A DNA stretch of 54,514 nucleotides, taken from positions 1 through 54,514 of the forward strand of contig CANGOF010000006.1 of assembly GCA_947455515.1 (NCBI GenBank). Direction: 5' to 3'. The first letter of the stretch is position 1; every line of letters starts with the position of its first letter. The notes beneath the pieces were generated by a model that worked only from the letters and a program-made list of their open reading frames with translations, did no database searches and was not told the origin of the DNA. The DNA comes from Flavobacteriia bacterium (GTDB taxonomy: Bacteria; Bacteroidota; Bacteroidia; Flavobacteriales_D; Crocinitomicaceae). Of the stretch, positions 27,585 to 37,712 are shown piece after piece. A program made the position numbers and the translations under genes.

Positions 27585-28283
27585 ATGCATTTATTCTACG
27601 TTCCAGAACTAACACCAACTACAAAATCGATCTATTTATCGGAAGATGAATCCAAACATGCGTGCCGTGTCTTACGTTTGAAAATGAACGATGAGGTAAG
27701 CTTGTTAGATGGGGTAGGCGGTGTGTATCATGCACGAATTGAAGAAGATAATCCCAAAAAATGCCTGTTGCAGATTATCGCTGTAACACAAGAACCAAAA
27801 CCAACGCACGAAGTACATATTGCGATTGCTCCAACCAAAAACATGGATCGCATAGAATGGTTTGTAGAGAAGGCAACGGAAATAGGTATTACGGAATTAA
27901 CCTTACTAATTTGTGATCATTCAGAACGAAAAGTGGTGAAAACGGAACGTTTGGAGAAAATTTTGATTTCAGCAATGAAACAATCGAAACGAACGTTTAT
28001 TCCCAAATTAAATGCTGTAGTTACATTTTCTGAATTCATGAAACAACATACGCAAGGTGCATTAGCGCATTGTGAAGAGGGGGAGAAAAAGTCCTTGCAA
28101 ACGCTATATCAAGCAAGTAATTATCCCATTCTCATAGGACCCGAAGGCGATTTTTCCACCAAAGAAATAGCTGCAGCGAAAACGAATGGGTTTGATTTTG
28201 TTGTGTTAGGAAATACGCGTTTACGCACGGAGACAGCTGGTCTTTATGCGTGTGTACAAGCTAAAATGATAGCCGATGCGTAA
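27585..28283 (+). CDS. rsmE: 16S rRNA (uracil(1498)-N(3))-methyltransferase
   Basis: ORF 232 aa; EDESKHACRVLRLKMND, ATEIGITELTLL, LIGPEGDFSTKEI, LGNTRLRTETA. Confidence 0.94.
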   Translation: MHLFYVPELTPTTKSIYLSEDESKHACRVLRLKMNDEVSLLDGVGGVYHARIEEDNPKKCLLQIIAVTQEPKPTHEVHIAIAPTKNMDRIEWFVEKATEIGITELTLLICDHSERKVVKTERLEKILISAMKQSKRTFIPKLNAVVTFSEFMKQHTQGALAHCEEGEKKSLQTLYQASNYPILIGPEGDFSTKEIAAAKTNGFDFVVLGNTRLRTETAGLYACVQAKMIADA

Positions 28284-28923
28284 GTTTCTATTCGTATTCA
28301 TGTTACTATGTACTTCGTTTGTCGGAGCACAATACACCTATCAATTGGCGGTATTGAAATACCATGGTGGTGGTGATTATTATGCAAACCCGACTTCGTT
28401 ACCAAACTTGATTTCTTTTTGTAATCTGAATTTGAAAATGAAAATCAATCCCGAAGTTCCATACGTAGATGTCGGAAGTAAAGATTTGTTTCAGTATCCT
28501 TTCATCCACATGACTGGCCATGGGAACGTTGTCTTCTCCAATGCGGAATTAGAAAATTTACGAACCTATTTACAAGGGGGAGGATTTCTACATATCGATG
28601 ATAATTATGGTATGGATGCTTATATTCGTTCGCAATTAAAGAAATTATTTCCGGAAAATGAATTAGTAGAGTTACCACCTACACATCCTATATTTCATCA
28701 GAAGTACGATTTCAATGGTTTGCCTAAGATACATGAGCACGATGATAAAGCACCGAAGGCGTATGCAATTATTATAAATGGTAAAGTAGTTTGTTTATAC
28801 ACCTATGAAACCGATTTAGGGGATGGTTGGGAAAATTCTTCTGTACACAACGATTCACCTGAAAAAAGAACACAAGCATTGCAAATGGGAGCAAATATTC
28901 TCCAATATGCATTTTCAAGATAA
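28276..28923 (+). CDS. DUF4159 domain-containing secreted protein
   Basis: ORF 215 aa; LKYHGGGDYYANPTSLPNLISF, LQGGGFLHIDDNYGMD. Confidence 0.85.
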   Translation: MRKFLFVFMLLCTSFVGAQYTYQLAVLKYHGGGDYYANPTSLPNLISFCNLNLKMKINPEVPYVDVGSKDLFQYPFIHMTGHGNVVFSNAELENLRTYLQGGGFLHIDDNYGMDAYIRSQLKKLFPENELVELPPTHPIFHQKYDFNGLPKIHEHDDKAPKAYAIIINGKVVCLYTYETDLGDGWENSSVHNDSPEKRTQALQMGANILQYAFSR

Positions 28924-28935
28924 GAAATAGAAATT

Positions 28936-29850
28936 ATGGCAATACGTAAAAAGATTACTCCAAAAGGAGCAGCACCAAGCATACAAAATTTTAAAGTTTC
29001 GAAAGATCATACTCTGTTTGCTTTTTTGAGTGAAGCGATGCCACACAAAGCACGTACTGCGTTAAAACTTATCTTGAAAAATCAGTTAATATCGGTTAAT
29101 GGGATAGGTCAAACACACGTAAATTTTGTGTTGAAGGCAGGCGATACTGTTACTTTTGGTAAGAAAGCTGAAAAAGCCATTGAAATTCCGATTAAATTAG
29201 ATATTTTATTTGAGGATGCTTCCATTCTTGTTGTAAATAAACCAGAAGGTTTGCTAACTATGGGTACAGACAAAGAGAAGCGTAAAACCATGTATGCTTA
29301 CTTGAGTACTTATGTAAAAACAAAAGATCCAAACGCAAAGATTTTTATTGTTCATCGTTTAGATCGTGAAACTTCTGGATTGTTAGTGTTTGCAAAATCC
29401 ATGGATATCAAAAATGTGTTGCAAAATGCTTGGAATGACGATACCAAACACCGTAAATACCTTGCGTTGGTTGAAGGATTGGTAAAAACACCTGCAGGAA
29501 CCATTACTTCGTATTTGCGTGAAAGTAAAGCGTTGAAAGTGCATTCAAGTAAAAATGCGACTTACGGAAAAGAATCCATTACCCATTATAAAGTTGTTGG
29601 AACGAAAAAGAATACTTCTTTGTTGGAGGTTGTGTTAGAAACAGGACGTAAAAATCAAATTCGTGTTCACATGGAGGAGATTGGTCATCCAGTAGTTGGA
29701 GATAAGAAATATGGCGCTAAAACGAATCCAATTGGACGTTTGGGGTTACATGCCTTAGAGCTTGGGTTTAAGCATCCAGTAAGCGGAAAAGTGGTTTCTT
29801 TTAAAACACCTATCCCAGGGAAATTTGTGATAAAAAGCACCAAAGAATAA
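28936..29850 (+). CDS. RluA-family pseudouridine synthase (with S4-like N-terminus)
   Basis: ORF 304 aa; IFIVHRLDRETSGLLVFAKS, LLEVVLETGRKNQIRVHMEEIGHPVVGDKKYG. Confidence 0.92.
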   Translation: MAIRKKITPKGAAPSIQNFKVSKDHTLFAFLSEAMPHKARTALKLILKNQLISVNGIGQTHVNFVLKAGDTVTFGKKAEKAIEIPIKLDILFEDASILVVNKPEGLLTMGTDKEKRKTMYAYLSTYVKTKDPNAKIFIVHRLDRETSGLLVFAKSMDIKNVLQNAWNDDTKHRKYLALVEGLVKTPAGTITSYLRESKALKVHSSKNATYGKESITHYKVVGTKKNTSLLEVVLETGRKNQIRVHMEEIGHPVVGDKKYGAKTNPIGRLGLHALELGFKHPVSGKVVSFKTPIPGKFVIKSTKE

Positions 29851-29851
29851 C

Positions 29852-29893
29852 CGTCACTTCGTATCCCGAAAGCTTTCGGGACGTCACTTCGTA
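29852..29893. repeat. 18-bp perfect palindrome flanked by identical 12-bp direct repeats
   Basis: cgtcacttcgta | tcccgaaagctttcggga | cgtcacttcgta. Confidence 0.9.
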
Positions 29894-29898
29894 ACTCG

Positions 29899-30186
29899 TC
29901 ACTCAATTTTGTCCATGCTCCAAGCTTCTGCTTTTTCTTTAAACCAAGGTTTGATGGTAGGCCAGATTGTCTGGAATAGTTCGGAATTACGGTAGGTGTT
30001 TAAATCCTCTTCTTTTTCCCAGCGACTATGTGTAATGAAAATTGCAGGGTTGTACAGGTCTTGTAACATATACATCTCTATGCAGCCCGGTTGCTTATTC
30101 ACCTTAGTTACTACTTGGTCAAATAATGCGAGAAAGTCAGCAACTTTGTCGGCTTGAAAATGAAGTTTGACAATGCGATAAATCAT
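29899..30186 (-). CDS. Antibiotic biosynthesis monooxygenase (ABM)-like small protein
   Basis: ORF 95 aa; MIYRIVKLHFQADKVADFLALFDQVVTKVNKQPGCIEMYML...SRWEKEEDLNTYRNSELFQTIW. Confidence 0.85.
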   Translation of the reverse strand: MIYRIVKLHFQADKVADFLALFDQVVTKVNKQPGCIEMYMLQDLYNPAIFITHSRWEKEEDLNTYRNSELFQTIWPTIKPWFKEKAEAWSMDKIE

Positions 30187-31046
30187 TAGAAAAGCGATTC
30201 GAGTGTGTCTTTAGAACCTCTTGGTGTGTATTCAATACGAATGATGTCATTGATTTGCATACCAAACAAGGTACTTGCACCATTTCTTCTATCAATAGCC
30301 CCCTGATTTAAGGCAATTTCTAAATAATCATTCGAATTAAAAATGGCTACTTTTTCACCATTGGAAACATCGGAATAGGATGTAGAGATAACATCAATAA
30401 AATATTCTTTTCTTCGGAAAAAGATGGTGAAAGGAACGTCTTTACCAAATTGGTAGAAGTCTTTTTTCTTGATATTCGTAATTAAATTTCCAAAGTGATC
30501 GATGTGTATCACATTGCCTTTGATAACATTCGGTTCCACAATAGGATGGAAGGTAGTAGCACGTTGGAATTGTTCCGTTTCAGATGCAAAGGAGGTAATT
30601 TCTACCTTATTTAAAATCTTACAAGCTGCAGGAACAAGGATGTTTTTTGTAGGAAATTGAAATACATTTTTGTTCGACAAAACATCGTCTAAACGCCAAA
30701 ATCCTTGGTGTTCCTCTTCTCCAATCAATAAGCTGAAAAAACCATTGTCATTCGAAACGAAATAGTGGTCTTTAAACAACATAATTGCTGGGTAGGAACT
30801 CAATGAATCATCATTAAGATTGATCATCGGTTCGCTATTCACTCCCATGATATGAACCGTTCCTTTTGGGAATTCCTCAAAACAATTTTGTAATACAAAT
30901 GCTGCTTGTAGGGAAGAAAAAGATTGGATTTCGTGCGTGATGTCAATAATTTGAACTTGTTCAATATGGGATAAAATTGCGCCTTTGATGGAAGCAACAT
31001 AATGGTCTTTCAAACCCATGTCTGTTGTAAGCGTAATTATTGGCAT
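30186..31046 (-). CDS. SAM hydrolase / hydroxide adenosyltransferase (DUF62 family)
   Basis: ORF 286 aa; LTTDMGLKDHYVASIKGAIL, IIDITHEI, HIDHFGNLITNI. Confidence 0.9.
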   Translation of the reverse strand: MPIITLTTDMGLKDHYVASIKGAILSHIEQVQIIDITHEIQSFSSLQAAFVLQNCFEEFPKGTVHIMGVNSEPMINLNDDSLSSYPAIMLFKDHYFVSNDNGFFSLLIGEEEHQGFWRLDDVLSNKNVFQFPTKNILVPAACKILNKVEITSFASETEQFQRATTFHPIVEPNVIKGNVIHIDHFGNLITNIKKKDFYQFGKDVPFTIFFRRKEYFIDVISTSYSDVSNGEKVAIFNSNDYLEIALNQGAIDRRNGASTLFGMQINDIIRIEYTPRGSKDTLESLF

Positions 31047-31150
31047 GTTTAATTATTGATGGATGATTGACAAAAAAAATATAACTTTGGTGTAAAATTA
31101 AGATTTATTCTAACAAGAAAGTTCAATTACACATTTTATAAAGAATATTT

Positions 31151-32125
31151 TTGGAGAAAATTTACACATTAGAAGGGATTAATCTAGTTGACTTTTTTGG
31201 AGTTAACAACGTGTATTTACAAATACTTAAACGTTATTATCCTAAATTAAAAATTGTTGCAAGAGGGAATGACCTAACACTCTTAGGAGATGAGGAGGTG
31301 GTAGCTCTTTTTGAACGTAAATTGACTCAGCTTATCGAATATTACCATCGATTTAATACCTTGAACGAAAATATTATTGAACAAATCTTATTAGAAGATG
31401 AACGTTTAAAACCAGCTTCGCAAGGAGATGAAGTTTTGGTACATGGTAATAACGGTTCAAAAATCAAAGCGAAGACGATAAACCAACAAAAGTTAGTCGC
31501 TGAAGCGAATAAAAATGCGATGGTATTTGCAGTTGGACCAGCAGGAACCGGTAAAACATATACGGCGATCGCACTTGCTGTACGCGCATTAAAAGCAAAA
31601 GAAGTGAAACGTATCGTGTTGACACGACCAGCAGTGGAAGCAGGGGAAAATCTTGGGTTTTTACCTGGAGATATGAAGGATAAATTGGATCCGTATATGA
31701 TGCCGTTGTACGATGCTTTACGCGATATGATTCCTCCAGATAAGCTGTTGCAAATGATGGAATACGGAGTGATCGAGATTGCACCCTTAGCTTTTATGAG
31801 AGGGAGAACCTTAGATAATGCATTTGTTATTTTGGACGAGGCACAAAATGCTACCGTGATGCAAATGAAGATGTTTTTAACCCGTATGGGACAAACAGCT
31901 CAATTTATCATAACAGGGGATATGTCGCAAACCGATTTACCTTCCAAACAACGTTCCGGCTTATCTTATGCATTGGATGCATTGCGAGGAGTAGAAGGAA
32001 TAGGGGTTGTTCGCTTAAATCAAAACGATGTGATTCGTCATCCGTTGGTGAAGAAAATTATCGAAGCATTTGAAAAGAAAGAGTCTAGCGATTCAATAGA
32101 AAAAGAAAAGAAAAATAATTTATAA
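31151..32125 (+). CDS. phoH: PhoH family ATPase
   Basis: ORF 324 aa; FAVGPAGTGKTYTAIALAVRAL, LTRPAVEAGENLGFLPGDM, FVILDEAQNAT, TGDMSQTDLP; ORF begins at TTG, start uncertain. Confidence 0.93.
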   Translation: MEKIYTLEGINLVDFFGVNNVYLQILKRYYPKLKIVARGNDLTLLGDEEVVALFERKLTQLIEYYHRFNTLNENIIEQILLEDERLKPASQGDEVLVHGNNGSKIKAKTINQQKLVAEANKNAMVFAVGPAGTGKTYTAIALAVRALKAKEVKRIVLTRPAVEAGENLGFLPGDMKDKLDPYMMPLYDALRDMIPPDKLLQMMEYGVIEIAPLAFMRGRTLDNAFVILDEAQNATVMQMKMFLTRMGQTAQFIITGDMSQTDLPSKQRSGLSYALDALRGVEGIGVVRLNQNDVIRHPLVKKIIEAFEKKESSDSIEKEKKNNL

Positions 32126-32154
32126 TTCATAACACATAATTCATAATTCAAAAA

Positions 32155-33102
32155 ATGGGTAATACAATTAGCACCACCAATTATAACTTTCCAGGACAAT
32201 TAGATGTGTACAAAGGGAAAGTGAGAGACGTTTATACCTTAGAAAATGACATCGTTGTAATGATTGCATCCGATCGTATTTCTGCGTTTGATCACGTGTT
32301 ACCAAAAGGAATTCCGTTTAAAGGACAAGTGTTAAATCAAATTGCTACTTTGTTTTTGAATGCGACAAAGGATATCGTTCCGAATTGGTTGTTGGCAACT
32401 CCAGATCCATCGGTTTCGGTAGGGATTAAATGTGAGCCAATTCGTGTGGAAATGGTGATTCGTGGTTATTTGGCTGGACATGCAGCACGTGAGTATGCTT
32501 TAGGCAAGCGTGAAGTATGTGGTGTGCAATTACCAGAAGGATTAAAAGAAAACGATCGTTTTCCAGAGCCAATTATTACACCAACATTGAAAGCGGATGC
32601 TGGTCACGATGAAGATATTTCAAGAGAAGAAATCATTGCTAACAATTATGTTCCTAAAGATATTTACGAACAATTAGAAGCCTACACACGTGCTTTGTTT
32701 CAACGTGGTTCGGAAATGGCGTTAGAAAGAGGTTTATTGTTGGTGGATACGAAATATGAGTTTGGACTAAAAGATGGTAAAGTAATCTTAATTGATGAAA
32801 TTCATACGCCAGATTCTTCCCGTTATTTCTATGCGGATGGTTACCAAGAAAGACAAGACAAAGGAGAAAATCAAAAACAATTATCCAAAGAGTTTGTTAG
32901 ACAATGGTTGATTGACAATCATTTTCAAGGCTTGGAAGGACAAACAATCCCGGATATGCCAGAAGAATTTGTGCAATTAGTAACCGATCGTTACATTGAA
33001 CTTTTTGAGAAAATTTCGGGTACTACGTTTGTGAAAGCGGATAATGCGAACATCGAAGCTAGAATTCAAAAAAATGTAGAAGACTATTTGAAGTCACTAT
33101 AA
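32155..33102 (+). CDS. purC: Phosphoribosylaminoimidazole-succinocarboxamide synthase
   Basis: ORF 315 aa; [62 protein letters not shown]. Confidence 0.96.
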   Translation: MGNTISTTNYNFPGQLDVYKGKVRDVYTLENDIVVMIASDRISAFDHVLPKGIPFKGQVLNQIATLFLNATKDIVPNWLLATPDPSVSVGIKCEPIRVEMVIRGYLAGHAAREYALGKREVCGVQLPEGLKENDRFPEPIITPTLKADAGHDEDISREEIIANNYVPKDIYEQLEAYTRALFQRGSEMALERGLLLVDTKYEFGLKDGKVILIDEIHTPDSSRYFYADGYQERQDKGENQKQLSKEFVRQWLIDNHFQGLEGQTIPDMPEEFVQLVTDRYIELFEKISGTTFVKADNANIEARIQKNVEDYLKSL

Positions 33103-33123
33103 AAGAATAGTTAAAATTGAAGT

Positions 33124-33153
33124 AAAAGCCGTGGGAATGATCTCACGGCTTTT
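33124..33153. terminator. Terminator hairpin downstream of purC
   Basis: aaaagccgtg / cacggctttt with T-run. Confidence 0.85.
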
Positions 33154-34512
33154 TTATTTATAATTTCGTTCTAGTTTTAAACCGTTCATATATAGTGTTT
33201 CATAATATCTTAAAGCATTAAAACCATTCACAAAACCTCCTTCCCTTTGATCTTCACCTGAATAACTTATTCCATCGTTTCCCCCATATTTGGATTTAGT
33301 TGGATCGTTTTTAATTTTCATCAATATTTTTTTTTCACCTTCTGTTAAAGTTCTTGGTGGTTTTAAATTATGCATCTTAGGCATTTGTGCTAATGCTAGT
33401 ATTTGATTAAAAGGGATGTTACCATTTAATGAGAGGTAACTTAGGTTTGGTAATGAAAAAAAATCAGGAGGTAATTTATCAATGTAATGGTTGATATATA
33501 AAGCACTGAGATCCTTTAACGTACAAATACCATTTGGTAATACTCTATATTTTGAAGGAGTTTCTAACCAAATAAAATTTAGGTTTGGTGTTTTTGAAAA
33601 ATCAAGGTTATATTTATAGGTGTACCCGATATGATACCATAGAAACAACATTTTATCCAAATTTGAAATATTAGGATATTCATTTATAGTATCAGCCCAA
33701 ATACGGATATTTCTTAGATTCTTTAATTTATTAAATTCAAAAGGAAAATTAATTCGACCATCATGTACACTTAAACTTAAATTTTCTAAGGAATCTAATT
33801 CACCAAATTCTGATGGTAAGGTTAAAAATCCAGTTTGTATATCTAACGCTTTTAATCGTTTCATGTTTTTTACAGTAGCAGGAATAACTAAAGGACCGGT
33901 TTGTAAACTCAATGCTTCCAAATGAGGCATATCAAAAAGTTTAGTTTCAAAATTTTCACCGCCACCAATTAAATTGATAAATTTTAAATTTTTCATTTCT
34001 TTGATGCAAGAAGGGAAAATTGGAGAACCATAGATTATAAGTACTTTTAATTCGTTTAATTCACAAAAGCAATCTGGAATAGTGTCATTTATATTAACCT
34101 CGAGATATCTTATTTTTTTTGCCGTGCTAAATAATTGGTTAACCTGGTATTGATTGATTGATGGTTTAAAAATTACTTCCCGAAGATTTGGAAACCAACT
34201 AAAATCGAAACGTTTATCAAGAATCGATTCATCATAATAATTTAAAAAAGCAATATTTTTATATCTAGAAAGTTTGGGTAGCGTCATATGGTTTTGTTCA
34301 CTGTCTTTACTTAGATAACTCACCCATATTGATAATACATTTTCTGGAATATCATTTATTACAGGAAAATGAGATAGGTTTTCAAAAGGGATTTTATGTG
34401 TATTCCAAATACTATAATTATTTGAGATTGCTTCAATGATGGAATCATTTAATTGTGAGAAAGTGTTAAAAGAAGACAATAAGATAATTAAAAGCAAGTT
34501 AAATTTGAACAT
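33154..34512 (-). CDS. Secreted leucine-rich-repeat protein
   Basis: ORF 452 aa; repeated LxxLxxLxL units (MPHLEALSLQTGPLVIPATVKNMKRLKALDIQTGFLTLPSEFGELDSLENLSL). Confidence 0.82.
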   Translation of the reverse strand: MFKFNLLLIILLSSFNTFSQLNDSIIEAISNNYSIWNTHKIPFENLSHFPVINDIPENVLSIWVSYLSKDSEQNHMTLPKLSRYKNIAFLNYYDESILDKRFDFSWFPNLREVIFKPSINQYQVNQLFSTAKKIRYLEVNINDTIPDCFCELNELKVLIIYGSPIFPSCIKEMKNLKFINLIGGGENFETKLFDMPHLEALSLQTGPLVIPATVKNMKRLKALDIQTGFLTLPSEFGELDSLENLSLSVHDGRINFPFEFNKLKNLRNIRIWADTINEYPNISNLDKMLFLWYHIGYTYKYNLDFSKTPNLNFIWLETPSKYRVLPNGICTLKDLSALYINHYIDKLPPDFFSLPNLSYLSLNGNIPFNQILALAQMPKMHNLKPPRTLTEGEKKILMKIKNDPTKSKYGGNDGISYSGEDQREGGFVNGFNALRYYETLYMNGLKLERNYK

Positions 34513-34547
34513 AGATATAATAATAAAAGATTGATAATGGAGATTTG

Positions 34548-34751
34548 TTAATTATAGGATGACTTTAACTGAGCAAGAATTTCATTCTTAGAAACCAATG
34601 CATTCGTTTTTATAGCGTCCATTTGATTTCCTAATATAATGTCTTCGTATTTATCCTTTTTTAAAGAAATAACCTCTGCACCAAGTTTTTTTGCTAATTT
34701 GAGTAATAGCTTACTGTTTGTAGCGTCAGTTTTTATAAGTAATGTGCTCAT
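34548..34751 (-). CDS. Small hypothetical protein
   Basis: ORF 67 aa, MSTLLIKTDATNSKLLLKLAKKLGAEVISLKKDKYEDI. Confidence 0.6.
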   Translation of the reverse strand: MSTLLIKTDATNSKLLLKLAKKLGAEVISLKKDKYEDIILGNQMDAIKTNALVSKNEILAQLKSSYN

Positions 34752-34904
34752 TGTTATTTGATTTGTTACTAAAGTTAAGGATTTTACTTATAGTGTTTAT
34801 TTACCATTCCTTTTTTCTGACAAAAATCAGCTTTTTTTCTAATTCCAATCAATCTTTAGTTTTATTCATTTTCAAATCTTTGTAATGTATTAAAACATAA
34901 TAAA

Positions 34905-35189
34905 ATGGGAACTAAAAGTATGGAAGCAAGTGTTATAAAAGAATCAGAATTTAATCGTTTTGGATTGATAAGTATGATTTTGTTAGTAGTTGGTTGTGTT
35001 GGTGGAATTGCTGTTGGATTAGGAGCAATTAAGTATACAGGAACATTAATTTTATGTGTGGTTCCTACAATGACAACGTTAAGTCTGTTGTTGGCAGTTG
35101 CTCCAATGAAATGGATTTGGAGATCTGCATTTTTAAGTATGGCAATTGATTTTATTTTGATAATTTACTTTTTGTTTATTGAGAAATAA
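34905..35189 (+). CDS. Small membrane protein (about 3 TM)
   Basis: ORF 94 aa, hydrophobic segments; terminator immediately downstream. Confidence 0.65.
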   Translation: MGTKSMEASVIKESEFNRFGLISMILLVVGCVGGIAVGLGAIKYTGTLILCVVPTMTTLSLLLAVAPMKWIWRSAFLSMAIDFILIIYFLFIEK

Positions 35190-35214
35190 AAATTGTTTGT
35201 AAATAGTTAGTTAG

Positions 35215-35245
35215 AAACCCAAGATGAAAGTCTTGGGTTTTTTTG
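35215..35245 (+). terminator. Terminator hairpin, perfect 10-bp stem
   Basis: aaacccaaga-tgaaag-tcttgggttt then ttttg. Confidence 0.9.
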
Positions 35246-35273
35246 TGCACTACGCTTTTGTATGTTACCTTTG
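35242..35273 (+). promoter_or_regulatory. Promoter TTTG-N20-TACCTTTG, 4 nt before ATG 35278
   Basis: TTTG 35242-35245, TACCTTTG 35266-35273. Confidence 0.7.
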
Positions 35274-35277
35274 AAAG

Positions 35278-35916
35278 ATGAAATTGCTGTTTTTTTTATT
35301 TTTCTTGCTTGGGGTAATAGCCTGTTCTTCGAAAACGGAAAAGGTTGTCACCTTAGATGAGTTAAATGCTCCATCGGAGAAATACCAAGAGAAAGAGAAT
35401 GCGATTACCCAAAAACAAGTCGAAATCTGTGATTACGATTCCTTGTCCTTGTTTTCTAAAAGATTCATAGATACCTTGGATATTCCCAAAAAATCAATTC
35501 GTCGTATTAAAACAGCGTTATTTCCAGATCGTTTTAACCCGATAAAGTCGGAAAAATGGGTTGCGGTCGACAAAAAGGATTCGTTAGTTTATCAGCATTG
35601 GAAATATTCGGATAGCGTTGTTGCTGAAAATACATTTTATAATTACTTAGATAATTTTGGTGCTAAAAAAATAGCTTTGAAGTTTGGAGATAAATACCGT
35701 ATTAGCGTAAATGCTTTCGTACTTTTACTTCAAGATCGAAGTATGGTTACCGTAGAGTCGCGAATTGGTATCGATCTAAAAAAAATGACTGCTATTTTAG
35801 ACACCTTGGGTTTTGGTTCCCAATGGAAATTGGTCCTATTCCAACAAAAAGGAAAAAAGTCGGAATGGTTTGAAAAATTGAACTTAAACAAAAAAAATGA
35901 AAGTAGTAAACCGTAG
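35278..35916 (+). CDS. Lipoprotein of unknown function
   Basis: ORF 212 aa; MKLLFFLFFLLGVIACSSK lipobox. Confidence 0.75.
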   Translation: MKLLFFLFFLLGVIACSSKTEKVVTLDELNAPSEKYQEKENAITQKQVEICDYDSLSLFSKRFIDTLDIPKKSIRRIKTALFPDRFNPIKSEKWVAVDKKDSLVYQHWKYSDSVVAENTFYNYLDNFGAKKIALKFGDKYRISVNAFVLLLQDRSMVTVESRIGIDLKKMTAILDTLGFGSQWKLVLFQQKGKKSEWFEKLNLNKKNESSKP

Positions 35917-36223
35917 TTACATCACCATTCACCCACGACAAGCGTTTTGGGATTGGGCAAATAAGTATAATACCGAAGTGAAATTTGATGTAGAGGATTC
36001 TACGGAGGGTACGGTTTATTTAGTAGAAGAAGATTTTTTTGATTTTGAACCTGTATTGGAGAAAAATTTCAAAAAGATGTTTAAAAACGAATTGTCCAGT
36101 ATTACGGATGAAGAAGAATATTGGCCAGAAAAATTAACCATCGAGTTGTTTTTAGAATGGTTCGTGATTGATTTTGGATCCATCGTGGTTGATTTAGATA
36201 AATCGGATTTACGAAGCGAGTAA
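35897..36223 (+). CDS. Conserved hypothetical protein
   Basis: ORF 108 aa, overlaps upstream gene by 20 bp; MKVVNRSYITIHPRQAFWDWANKYN. Confidence 0.7.
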   Translation: MKVVNRSYITIHPRQAFWDWANKYNTEVKFDVEDSTEGTVYLVEEDFFDFEPVLEKNFKKMFKNELSSITDEEEYWPEKLTIELFLEWFVIDFGSIVVDLDKSDLRSE

Positions 36224-36234
36224 GAAGTGACGGG

Positions 36235-37332
36235 ATGTATTTAAAGCATATTAATTTAATCAATTTCAAAAATTACGATCAGGCGGAATTTTCGCTTGAA
36301 TCAGGAGTAAATTGCTTCGTCGGAAGAAATGGAATTGGGAAAACAAATGTGTTAGATGCAGTACATTACTTAAGTATGTGTAAATCCTATTTGAATCCGA
36401 TCGATAAGCAAAACATACGGTTTGACGAGAAGTTTTTTGTCGTACAAGGTCAGTGGGATGTCGAAGGGGATGAGGTGGAGATTTACTGTGCGGTAAAAGC
36501 TGGAGAGAAGAAAGTCGTAAAACGAAATAAGGTTAATTACGAAAAATTAGGCGATCATATTGGTGAATTTCCATCGGTAATTATTTCTCCGTACGACCGA
36601 GATTTGATTTCAGAAGGAAGTGAATCGCGTCGTCGTTGGGTGGATGGGATTATTTCTCAATTTGACCGAGAATACCTTTATAGTTTAGTGAAGTACAATA
36701 AGGTGTTGGATCAACGAAATATGTTGTTAAAACAGTTTTATGAAAACGGATTTTTTGAAAGAGAAAGCATTGAGGTTTGGGACATGCAGTTGGAATTGAT
36801 AGGGAATGCAATCTATCAAAAACGACTAGCCTTTTTAAAAGAATTTATACCAACCTTTCAATATTACTACGAATTTATAGGTAACGAAACCGAACACGTA
36901 AAGCTGGAATATAAATCCCAATTAAACGATGCTTCTTTTGCAGATTTATTAGTGCAAAATTTGAAAAAAGATTCGTTTTCTGGATATACCAATGCCGGAA
37001 TTCATAAAGATGATTTCGTGTTTTTAATCAATGATCATTTAGTAAAGAAATTTGGGTCGCAAGGACAGCAAAAATCCTTTGTGATTGCATTACGTTTGGC
37101 GCAGTTTGATTGGTTAAAAAAACAATTAAATAAGAAACCGATTTTATTACTCGATGATATTTTTGATAAATTAGATAACCATCGGGTAGAAAAATTAATG
37201 AAATTAGTGTCGGATAATGTCTTTGGACAAGTATTGGTAACCGATACCGACAAAGAAAGAGTTGCAACCATTTTTAATCGCATATCCATGGATTACAAAT
37301 TGTTCGATATGCGTGAAATTTTAGAAGGATAA
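36235..37332 (+). CDS. recF: DNA replication and repair protein RecF
   Basis: ORF 365 aa; FVGRNGIGKTNVLDAVHYLSMCKSY, KFGSQGQQKSFVIALRLAQF, ILLLDDIFDKLD. Confidence 0.95.
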   Translation: MYLKHINLINFKNYDQAEFSLESGVNCFVGRNGIGKTNVLDAVHYLSMCKSYLNPIDKQNIRFDEKFFVVQGQWDVEGDEVEIYCAVKAGEKKVVKRNKVNYEKLGDHIGEFPSVIISPYDRDLISEGSESRRRWVDGIISQFDREYLYSLVKYNKVLDQRNMLLKQFYENGFFERESIEVWDMQLELIGNAIYQKRLAFLKEFIPTFQYYYEFIGNETEHVKLEYKSQLNDASFADLLVQNLKKDSFSGYTNAGIHKDDFVFLINDHLVKKFGSQGQQKSFVIALRLAQFDWLKKQLNKKPILLLDDIFDKLDNHRVEKLMKLVSDNVFGQVLVTDTDKERVATIFNRISMDYKLFDMREILEG

Positions 37333-37333
37333 T

Positions 37334-37636
37334 ATGAACGAAAACAAACGGATTTCCAACCAAAGTACCCTTGGCGATGTCATTGATAAATTGATGAAAG
37401 CGTATGGCTTAGATGGTCGTATGAAAGAAATGGAAGTCATCAATAAATGGGAAGAGATGATGGGGAGAGCAGTTTCTTCGCGTACTAAAAATATCTATAT
37501 CAAAAACCAAGTTCTGCATTTGACCTTGGATTCATCCGTAATGCGAGACGAATTAATGCAAGGCAAATCGATAATTATTCAACGAGTGAATGAAGTCGCT
37601 GGTTGTGCGATGATTCGCGATGTTTGGTTTAGTTAA
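37334..37636 (+). CDS. DUF721 (DciA-like) protein
   Basis: ORF 100 aa directly after recF; VINKWEEMMGRAVSSRTKNIYIKNQVLHLTLDSSVMRDEL. Confidence 0.88.
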   Translation: MNENKRISNQSTLGDVIDKLMKAYGLDGRMKEMEVINKWEEMMGRAVSSRTKNIYIKNQVLHLTLDSSVMRDELMQGKSIIIQRVNEVAGCAMIRDVWFS

Positions 37637-37712
37637 TTTCCTCCAAAAAACGTTAATTACCCAATTTATTTCTAAAAATTCCGTTACTTTTAAAGTACCT
37701 AAATAAAAATCT

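Noticed and set aside
31464-31784. 106-aa minus ORF
   Set aside because: Antisense to phoH, no recognisable domain.
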